From: Linum tenue
Taxonomy: Eukaryota > Streptophyta > Magnoliopsida > Malpighiales > Linaceae
Direction of reading: 5' to 3'
DNA length: 64,000 nucleotides
Assembly (NCBI GenBank): GCA_946122785.1
Contig: CAMGYJ010000005.1
Location: 60,896,200 to 60,960,199 of the forward strand
This document shows, in pieces, positions 31,656 to 40,722 of this stretch (positions within the stretch are counted from its first letter, which is position 1; each line of letters starts with the position of its first letter). The notes beneath the pieces were generated by a model. It made no database searches. It saw only the letters and a list, made by a program, of their open reading frames with translations, and had not been told where the DNA came from. The position numbers and the translations under genes are program-made.

Positions 31656-33059
31656 TGGTAGAATTGTTTTTACTCACATTTTGTTATGTTTATGTAGCTT
31701 TGTTTGTTGGTTTCAACAATCATCACCAACTGACTGTCTTTGCGGCTGCTCTTCTCTATGATGAAACAACAGCAACATTTGAATGGCTTTTCGATCAGTT
31801 TTTGAAATGCATGGGAGGTGTGAGACCGTTATCAATGTTTACTGACCAGGCTGCTGCAATTGCTGCTGGTATAAGGTCTGTTTTCCCAGATTGTTTTCAT
31901 GGGTTGTGTACATGGCATATTGCTCAGAATGCAGTTGTTAATCTGGGAAGTTTGTGTGACTCTGACTTCCTTCGTGAGCTTAGTTATTTGATGTATAATG
32001 CTGATGATGAGGATGATTTTGAGTATAATTGGAAGAAGATGATTGAGAAGTGTTTTCCTGGGAAGGGACCTTTGGGACACAGTTGGTTACAGGGCATTTA
32101 CAAAGTCAGGACGAAGTGGTCTTCAGCCTGGGTGAATTGTCATTTTGGTGCGGGAATGAAGAGTACCCAGCTAAGTGAGTGCTGCAATAGTAATATTCGA
32201 CATTACTTGCAGTCAGAGTTTAGCGTTAGTAGGTTCTTTGTGCACTTTGAGAGGATGCTTGATAATAAGAGGGATGCTGAAGAACAAGAAGAGTACTATG
32301 CCTTATCTAGGTTGGCTGATTCTCGGTTTTCTACTAGCCCTATTGTGAAGCAAGTTGCTAATGTGTATACGCCGAAGATATTCAAGTTTTTCCTGGATCA
32401 GTACAAGGAATCCCTTGCGTATAATATTTTTTCCAATACGGAGATAGAACCAGAAGGACATGTAGGACTGTTTGATGTCTTCATATTGGAGGGTGACCTT
32501 ACAAGGTTGGATAGTAGGGTGTTGAAGGTTGATTTTGAAAACGGTGAAATCAAGTGTTCTTGCCGTAAGTGGGAGTCAAGTGGTATGATCTGTATAAATC
32601 AGCCATGGCCTTCATGACTGATTTGATCAAAAAGTGTGAAGCCCTATCGATTACTGAACCTGCTGGAACAAGCACGTCTTCTAACGGTGACAGTAAGTTT
32701 TTTTTAATTGTTTAGAGTTTGTTTTTGTTTTTGTTATCTGTCATTGATTGTAGTTTGTTTTTGTTATCTTGGTATAGATGATGTACCGGTTCAAAAAGTG
32801 AAGGGGTTTAAGCCTAAAAAAGATTCATTCAAGCCTTCGAAACGACCAATTCCAGCTGCGGAGGCTGCAAGGGCTGTAAGCAAGAAGAAGAGAAAAACTA
32901 GCAGGCTTGAGGAGGAGAATTTGAAGGCTGTTGAAGAAAGTTTAAGGCTGAAGCTGTAATAGTTTTCTTAGAGGATTATCTGAATGAATGGTTGATGCTG
33001 GTTGAGTTGTTGAAGCTATTTTGTTCTTTTGGATGGGTTTTTGGTTTTGTTGGATTAAT

Positions 33060-33735
33060 TTTACACTGTTATACCATGTGGTATAATGTGGTAATTTGAT
33101 TTTATCATGTCAAACCAGGTGGTAAAATGTGCTAGTTTGGAAGTTGAATGTGAAGGTTCTGTTTTATAATTGATTTTACCATGCCATACCATATGGTATA
33201 TTATGGTAATTTGATTTTACCATGTGGTAATGTGTGGTAATTGATTTTACCATGTGGTAAAATATGATTTTTTGGAAGTGGTATGTGTGGTAATTGATTT
33301 TACAGTGCATTACCATGTGGTAAAATGTGGTAACAAACTAAAACACAGCAGGACTTATGGTTTTTTTTGCTATTTTACAACATGAAACCATAGTTTACCA
33401 CACATTACCATATGGTAACAAACTAAAACACAGCATGACTTATGGTTTTTTGCTATTTTGCAACATTTTACTACATGAAACCATAGTTTACCACACATTA
33501 CCATATGGTAACAAACTAAAACACAGCAGGACTTATGGTTTTTTGCTTATTTACAACATGAAACCATAATTTACCATACATTACCATATGGTAACAAACT
33601 AAAAGACAGCTGGACATATGGTTTTTTACTATTTACAACATGAAACCATAATTTACCACACATTACCATATGGTAACGAAGCAAAACACAACATGTAATC
33701 ATAATTTACCACACATTACCATATGGTAAAATGTG
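33060..33735. repeat. CCATATGG array between the convergent MULE genes
   Basis: The left half has intron-1-style units (TACCATGTGG, TACCATATGGTATA at 33190). The right half has 83-bp-style units with centres at 33409, 33502, 33585, 33667 and 33720. So both unit families meet here. Confidence 0.85.
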
Positions 33736-33939
33736 GTAATTTGGGAATTAAGAACACATGTTAAGTATTTGCTAACATAATAAAAAACAGAACATTTCTT
33801 TTAGTCATAATACAAACCATAATAAGTTGTTTCATACCATCCTACTAATTAAAATGAAGTGGCTACTGAACATTGTGAGTTTGTTCTCAAAAGCTTACTC
33901 ATACCCTCCTACTACTTAAGACAAACAATAATAGAATTT

Positions 33940-36900
33940 TCATTTCCTTCCTTTCAACTCTTTCTTCTTGTTCTTCATGTTGCAGTACTTTGTTGCTTCT
34001 TTCATGATCCTTTCCCGTTCAAGATTTTCTTCATCAAGAATGATGTCCAACATCAGGCACTCCCTTTCTTCATTTATGAGATCAATCCTCTTCCAATCTT
34101 TGGTCAGGGCACTGTTGTACTTACCTTCCCAGTGTCTCATCCACCTGATGACGTACATCCCACATGAAATTTGATCTGGTTGTGTAACCTTCTCGAGCTT
34201 GAACCAGCTAAACCTCTCCCACCTTACTGTCCTGTCTGCAAACTGTGTCTTCATGTAGTTGATTGCGTACTGGACAACCCTCTCTGCCATTGATTTGTAT
34301 GTTTTTTCAAAATCTTTGTGACGGAGACTGTCGAGCACTTCAAATCTCTCTGCTTTGATGTTGACACAAATCATGATGTAGTGCTTGTTATTACAGTACG
34401 GGAAGAACCACTGCAAAATAATTTTACCACAGTATACCATATGGTAAGCAGTTGCCATATAAGTGATGTACAGTAAGTTAAGTTAAGAACAATTGGAAAC
34501 TAATTTTACCACTATATACCATATGGTAACCACTGCAAAAATTGTGGTGAGATACTTACAAGGTTACATTCTGTGAAGCTGAGGTTTTTGGCCCATTCTT
34601 TGTTGGTGATGTCCAAGTCCACTTTGTCGTAGTAATCGTCTGGAGATAGTACAGGATTGCCACTATCAATGTCCAGTTGGCAGTCACCCTGAAAGTTGTG
34701 GTTGTTATTATGTGTTTTATATATGTGTTGTCTAAGAACTTTTGACAGAATATGGGTGGGTTTACTTACTGCCAAAGATGTATCGAAGAACCACCTTGTG
34801 AATTTTCCTTTTTTTGCTTCATTCCTGTTCATTACATCTCCATACCAGCCGATGACATCAGATGTGATTTCACAGCCAATGTCAATCGACTGTACTGACT
34901 CCCTTTTCAGCATGAATGTTCCATCCTTCCTTTTAAACATGATCTCATCACTGTATACAAGCACATCACAACAGGACGGATGGTTTATTTTAATTCATCA
35001 CATCAAACAATAGGTTACCACAACAAAACCATAGCTTACCACATCTTATCATATGGTAATAAGTAAAGCACACCAGCTTAGCACATCTTACCATATGGTA
35101 ATAAGTAAAACACACCAGCTTACCACATTTTACCATATGGTAATAAGTAAAACACACCAGCTTACCACATCTTACCATATGGTAATAAGTGAAACACACC
35201 AGCTTACCACATTTTACCATATGGTAATAAGTAAAATAGAACAGGAGTTATGGTTTAATCCATTCTTTAACAACAAACATTAGCTTACCACATCATACCA
35301 TATGGTATTAAACTAAAACAAAACAGGACTTGTGCATTACTACATTTTGTAACATTAAACCATAGATTTGTCTAATTTTACCATATCTTACCATATTTTA
35401 CCATATGGTAACAAACTAGAACACTACAATAACATCATATAACAGTAGAAGTTTTAAGATGATGACTTACCTCTTGGCAAATTTCTTATTTTTGCATCTT
35501 ATGTACTCCAGGATGTTGCTGAACATATCATCAGGTGTTGTTTGTGTTGGTGTTGACCATTCAACTGGTGATTTTTGTGACTGTGGAGCAACTGGTCGGC
35601 AGCTGGAGAATTCAGGTCCTCTAGGTAAGCATCTATGCATTCACGGACTTCCTTGAGCTTCTCTTGGCTGTTTGTGTACAGATTTGACCATATAGCATAT
35701 GACCCCGTCTGTGACTGGGTGCTTTGTGGCTGTTCTGGTGGTGGTGTTGCTCTTGCCTTCTTTTCATTTCCGTGTACATTCTTTATCACGATTCTTCTTT
35801 TGCGAGGCTCTGCTGGTTGATCGGTTGCCGTGTTGGTAGTCAACTTTGTTGGTGTTATTGGTGTTTGACGGTTGAGAGGGCTGAGATCAAAGGATGGAAT
35901 GTCGTCTTCCCTCGTCACTTTAGGCTTCTCAGCAGCTTCGGTTGTCAGTTTTGGAGCCTCTTCACGAACAACATCATCTGACACCGTCTTCTCGCTGTCA
36001 GTTTCTGCAGTCTTTTGTGCAGCTTGCCCTGTATTCCCTTCTTCTCTTGTTTCCTTATCAACTTCCATTGGATCTGCTGTTTTGGTAGCTCCTTTTTGTT
36101 CGGTTTCTTCTGCAGATGTCTGTTCTGGAACTGCTTTCTGGGTGTCCTCTGTTGCAACTTCCCCCAATGGATCTCCTTCTTTTGGGATGCTTTCCCTATT
36201 CACAGCTCCTGGAGCAGAATCATCTTGCTCCTTTTCTTTTGGCTTCGGTGTAGATGCAGCAAGATCGACTGTAGATGGTTGTGAATCATCTTCTTTCTGT
36301 GTTTGCTCCTCGTTCTCCTCTTCGTTCTGGTATATCTTTGTCTGTTTGAATATTTCATTGATTGTTTTATTCAAACTGGCATTCAATTCTTCATCATTCT
36401 CTTCTTCATCATCTTCACACTCATTGTCTGGTCCTACTACTTGATCGTCAGATTTTTCTCCTTCTGGGGGCTGAACATATTCATCAGACCTTTCTTTCTG
36501 AAGATTCTTTTTGTGTTTGATCAGCTTGTTTAGTTGGCTGTTGTACTGCTCTTTGATTGCTTTCATCATTGCCTTCATTGATGCTTCAACCAGTTTGATT
36601 GCATTCTCAGCCTGCATAATGGGAGTATGGTTAGTTACCATGGTGGTAATACATGGTATTGGCAATTATTATCACTATTCTGCATTTTTATAACATGAAA
36701 CTATATCTTACCACACCTTACCATATGGTAACAAAGTAAAACAGAACAAGAATTATGGTTTCCTCCATTTTTATAACATGAATTCATTGCTTACCACACA
36801 TTACCATATGGTAACGTATTAAAACACAACAGGACTTATGTTTTCCTCCATTTTTATAACGTGAAACCGTAGATTACCACACTTTACCATATGGTAACAA

Positions 36901-38266
36901 ACTAAAACACAGAAGGACTTGTTGTTTTTTGTATTTTTAAAACATGAAAGCATAGCTTACCACACATTACCATATGGTAACAAAGTAAGACAGAACAAGA
37001 ATTATGGTTTCCTCCATTTTTATAACATGAAACCATTGCTTACCACACATTACCATATGGTAACGAAGTAAACCACAACAGGACTTATGTTTTGCTCCAT
37101 TTTTATAACATGGAACCATAGCTTACCACACTTTACCATATGGTAACAAAGTAAAACACAGGACTTACGCTTAGCATGTATTGGACAACTGGTATATAGA
37201 TAATTTGTACTTACTTGGTTGACTGTTCTGATTTTCTTCAAATCAAAGTTCAGTGATGATGACTGCTCGGGACTTTTGTTTCTTTGTCTTTTCGGTGATT
37301 CATAGACTGGCTCATTCTCCTCTTCCTCATCAGCTGCGACATCAGCTGCGTCATCAGCCTCATCGTCTCTAATGTTGGTAATCTTTTCGATCTCGTTCAA
37401 CTGTTTTCCATTGTAGTAGCTCTTAATGTTCTCAAAGTTGCTATCAACATTGTTATCATCATAGTAGCTTACTGTTGGTGTTCGAAGCTGGGTTGAGAAT
37501 GCCATTTCGTCCAGTTTGTACATGAAGCATACCTTTTTATGCAGATAGTTGTATTAGTTTTTTCAAAGAGTATCATTTATATATAAAATATATGAGTAAC
37601 AAGGTTGAAATGGCCAAGGGAATGGAGACTTACTGTAAGGAAGTGAAGATCTGCATTGACGTAGAACTTTGGTGATTTCAATCCTTCATTCATGTGGTTG
37701 AAGAAGTATTTGCACCAGTTGTAGCTGGTGAAATGTTTCTGTTCATCAGTCTTCAAGTACTCAAGCATGTTGAGTTCAGCCATAGGGGCTGAAGTTGGGC
37801 ACAGCAAGCCTCCGGTGACCAGCAGAAAGAACAATTGTAACCATCTCTTACTGTTGGTAACTGTAGAAAGATCTTTTTCTACCTGACTTAGCTTTACCCT
37901 TGGAGTGGATGCTCCATCTACTTCCAGTAGGGTTTCTACTGCATAATCTGCTGCATCGTCCCAAGAAATCGTGGGAGGTACAACTTCCCTATTCCCCATT
38001 GGCAGACCATATACCCTATGAAAGTCAATTGGTGATATCTTCATGCGTGTCCCGTCAGGTAGCTTGAAAGATTGTTTCATTGGATTGTATTTGTTCATTA
38101 CGAACAGTGCAAAATGGGTGTTTATCTTTGTCTGCTTGATTGACATTAAGCCTGCTAGGCCTAATGTCTCAAGTTTCTCTTTCTGGTCATCTTTTATAGT
38201 CCTTGTAATTGCAGATATTCTTGTTGGGCTGCACCTTGTGCGAAAATTTTTTCTTTGGTTTACCAT
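33940..38266 (-). CDS. Ulp1-like cysteine protease (C48) gene of the MULE, one apparent frameshift
   Basis: Model (5'-3' on minus): 38266-37634, 37532-37215, 36611-35471, 34950-34770, 34688-34560, 34410-33940, about 957 aa. Exon 1 (LETLGLAGLMSI, FKLPDGTRMKISPIDFHRVYGLP) resembles the DUF1985-type N-terminal domain paired with Ulp1 domains in plant MULE proteins. Exons 2-3 are acidic, low complexity and coiled-coil-prone. The last three exons hold the protease: His in NNKHYIMICVN, Asp in FEVLDSLRH, oxyanion Gln and nucleophile Cys in QPDQISCGMYV. The DUB/SUMO-protease role is inferred from the family; substrates are unknown. An A5 run (plus strand T5, 35572-35576) separates two frames that each fit, so one base seems lost there. 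The other splice junctions keep frame. Confidence 0.78.
34425..34530. repeat. Pair of ATACCATATGGTAA sites in the last Ulp1 intron
   Basis: Centres at 34438 and 34520, 82 bp apart, inside the 149-bp intron between the last two exons. Confidence 0.85.
35040..35415. repeat. CCATATGG array, 42-bp period, in a Ulp1 intron
   Basis: Centres at 35050, 35092, 35134, 35176 and 35218, exactly 42 apart, then 35299 and 35402 (81 and 103). The unit contains 'aataagtaaaacacaccag'. Confidence 0.92.
36700..37150. repeat. CCATATGG array, 83-bp period, in Ulp1 intron 2
   Basis: Centres at 36722, 36805, 36888, 36971, 37054 and 37137, exactly 83 apart. Between sites the unit reads 'acaaagtaaaacagaacaag', then 'cctccatttttataacatg'. 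Confidence 0.93.
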
Positions 38267-38319
38267 AGTGTACCTGAATGTAGAAATTAGGAATAGTCTG
38301 TTAGCGTGCTTTTTATCAT

Positions 38320-39440
38320 GATATACCATATGGTACCATAATGGTTTCATACCATACCAAATCAAACCATATATTTATCTCATTTTACCATATGGTAATT
38401 ACATCAAACCATGTCTTATAACATATTACCATATGGTAACGAAGTAAAACACAACAGGATGTATGTTTTCCTCCATTTTTACAGCATGAAACCATAGTTT
38501 ACCACACATTACCATATGGTAAAGAAGCAAAACACAGCAGGACTTATGGTTTTTTGCTATTTTACAACATGAAACCATAGTTTACCACTCATTACCATAT
38601 GGTAACGAACCAAAACACAGCAGGACTTATGGTTTTTTGCTATTTTACAACATGAAACCATAGTTTACCACTCATTACCATATGGTAACGAAGCAAAACA
38701 CAGCAGGACTTATGGTTTTTTGCTATTTTACAACATGAAACCATAGTTTACCACTCATTACCATATGGTAACGAACCAAAACACAGCAGGACTTATGGTT
38801 TTTTGCTATTTTACAACATGAAACCATAGTTTACCACACATTACCATATGGTAAAGAAGCAAAACACAGCAGGACTTATGGTTTTTTGCTATTTTACAAC
38901 ATGAAACCATAGTTTACCACTCATTACCATATGGTAACGAACCAAAACACAGCAGGACTTATGGTTTTTTGCTATTTTACAACATGAAACCATAGTTTAC
39001 CACTCATTACCATATGGTAACGAAGCAAAACACAGCAGGACTTATGGTTTTTTGCTATTTTACAACATGAAACCATAGTTTACCACTCATTACCATATGG
39101 TAACGAACCAAAACACAGCAGGACTTATGGTTTTTTGCTATTTTACAACATGAAACCATAGTTTACCACACATTACCATATGGTAAAGAAACAAAACACA
39201 GCAGGACTTATGGTTTTTTGCTATTTTACAACATGAAACCATAGGTTACCACACATTACCATATGGTAACAAACTAAATGACAGCAGGACTTATGGTTTT
39301 TTGCTATTTTACAACATGCAATCATAACTTACCACACATTACCATATGGTAACGAACAAAACACAGCAGGACTTATGGTTTTTCGCTATTTTAGAACATG
39401 CAATCTTAATTTACCACTCATTACCATATGGTAATGAAGC
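38320..39440. repeat. Main CCATATGG array, 83-bp period, upstream of the Ulp1 gene
   Basis: Centres at 38327, 38389, then 38430, 38513, 38596, 38679, 38762, 38845, 38928, 39011, 39094, 39177, 39260, 39343 and 39425: eleven steps of exactly 83 and a last one of 82. The inner units also show a four-unit higher-order pattern. It covers the presumed promoter/leader region of the Ulp1 gene. Confidence 0.94.
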
Positions 39441-39984
39441 AAAACACAACAGATTCTACATCAGTTCAGCAACGCATGGAGAGTGACTGCGATACTGTTC
39501 TATTGTTCTGTGGATGGATTTTCGAAGAAAGAAGTGAGGTTTTACCTTGATATTTTGTGCGAAAACGATTTTTGAGCCTCGTTGAAGTTGGAAACTCTTC
39601 GTTTTTCGACGAAGAAGCGAGAACAGTGTATCGTTGAATGATTCTTCGAAATCCTTTGCGAAAATCGTTCGATTTGAAGTTTTTTCTGGAAGTTTTTGCT
39701 GCGATTTTGGTGAGAGAATTGAGAATCGAGAGGAAGAATGGAGAGTTAGAGAGCAGAGAGGGAAGTGGAACTGTCGCTTGAAAGGTGAGAGGAAGAAGGA
39801 GAGAAGGCGGGATGGTTGTCGCTGTCACGTCTGCAATTCAAATTGTCAGAGACGAGATTACGTTTTTGCCCCCGCGTGTATTTTAAGTGGCCTGATCTGA
39901 CGGCTGGGAAGATGGCGCGATGGACGGCCGGATCATCGGTTACTGACCGTTACTGATAGGTCGGTTACTGATAGGATCCGGACC
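39441..39984 (-). other. Right terminal region of the MULE
   Basis: Holds a 120-codon minus-strand frame (39828-39466) with no recognised domain, possibly leader of the Ulp1 transcript. The last 60 bp have repeated GGTTACTGA blocks next to the end of the element. Confidence 0.45.
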
Positions 39985-39994
39985 CCACTCCATG

Positions 39995-40685
39995 GGCCCA
40001 ATAAGGCAATGCCCGCTACTTTCAAGTTCGAGTGCGGACTCCGGAGGCTGCAAGTCGTGAGGTGCTAAAATGCGCGCGGCGTGAGAGTTGAGGACAGGTC
40101 TCCGTTGTTGGACTCGTGTCTGACAAACAATCGACCCATTTCGCGCTTCCCTTTCTACTGCTTTCTCCCACCATTTTCTCTCTCTGTTCCTGCTTCTGCT
40201 TCTGCTTCCGCCAGACAGCGCTTTTCCGAATTCCTCCTCCTCTCGCTCGCTCGCTCGGTCGGTCGCCGCCGATCAACTGAAAGAACGAACTGTTCCTTTG
40301 TTCATCGCCCGCCAGTGTACGATTCTCTTCTTTTCTCTCTCAATGTGCCTATTCACTGGTGTTCGTCTCCTTTATCTGTCGGTCTATTATGCGTTCCCTT
40401 CACCAGAATCGACTATCTGCGTTTGCTTCGTTTCTTGAGTTGTGATCGAAATGCTGGAAAATTGAACCTCTACTTCTTCAGTTTGTCTTCGGCTTTCATA
40501 GTTTTAGGGGTTTAATTTCTTGTCGCGCGCTGAGTTTGGACGAATTGTGTGATCGGAGTTAGGGACGGATTTTCTTGAGGTTCAGTGATGGCGATTCATT
40601 GGCTCCCTAGGGTTCGCTTAACAAGCATTGGAGGTTTGTTTAATCGAGTTTCCTTTTTCCTTCGCTTCTTGTGTGCTCTTGCAGG
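39995..40685 (+). promoter_or_regulatory. Promoter and leader of the DCD-Kelch gene
   Basis: The MULE ends only about 700 bp before the start codon. The stretch is CT-rich from about 40160 (typical of plant leaders). It carries an ATG at 40588 that opens a short frame overlapping the main start out of phase. Confidence 0.5.
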
Positions 40686-40722
40686 ATGGCGACAGGGAAG
40701 AAAAAGCAGTATTGGATGAACA
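40588..40722 (+). other. Upstream ATG/short frame in the DCD-Kelch leader
   Basis: ATG at 40588 opens a frame beginning MAIHWLPRVR that runs unspliced through 40686, where it is out of phase with the main frame. Splicing at GGAG-GTTTG (40632) and TTGCAG (40684) would need an unusually short intron of about 53 bp. It could reduce translation of the main frame. Confidence 0.4.

Larger units (their letters stand above)
29522..32959 (+). pseudogene. FAR1/FHY3-like MULE transposase, C-terminus damaged
   Basis: Model: 29522-29678, 30373-31173, 31698-32692, 32778-32959, all GT-AG. Exon 1 is Ser-rich. Exon 2 starts with a FAR1 DNA-binding domain (WKDLEFNTPDDAYNFY, YCCNKEGWK, HNHDM) and runs into the MULE core. 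Catalytic acids are visible as FDTTY (end of exon 2), MFTDQ and LSECCN (exon 3), with the conserved CTWH between. The SWIM zinc finger starts as CSCRKWESSGMIC but the expected His half is missing, and the frame stops at about 32617. The adjacent frame resumes with a helical tail, and exon 4 holds a basic NLS-like KKKRK. This looks like a deletion at about 32590. If made, the product would keep DNA-binding and DDE domains but lose SWIM and the tail. Confidence 0.8.
28888..39984. mobile_element. Mutator-like element (MULE), 11.1 kb, FAR1-like transposase plus Ulp1-like protease
   Basis: CCACTCCATG is repeated at 28878-28887 and 39985-39994 (the match extends to 13 bp), in the 9-11 bp range of Mutator targets. 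The outer ends begin GG on both strands and share GGAT...AGTAACC, with GAGTAAC or CAGTAAC repeated just inside both ends: short, diverged inverted ends, as in non-TIR MULEs. It holds two convergent multi-exon genes and seven clusters of TTACCATATGGTAA sites. MULEs carrying Ulp1-type genes are known (Kaonashi/ULP family). The insertion lies between the LINE remnant and the DCD-Kelch gene. Lesions in both genes suggest this copy is no longer fully active. Confidence 0.85.

Noticed and set aside
38400..39440. Regular repeat-spacer look, similar to a CRISPR array
   Set aside because: Plant nuclear context, near-identical 'spacers', palindromic core and location inside a MULE; it is a tandem array.
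39466..39828. 120-codon minus-strand frame as a third MULE gene
   Set aside because: No domain recognised and no splice link to the Ulp1 exons could be shown; treated as possible leader.
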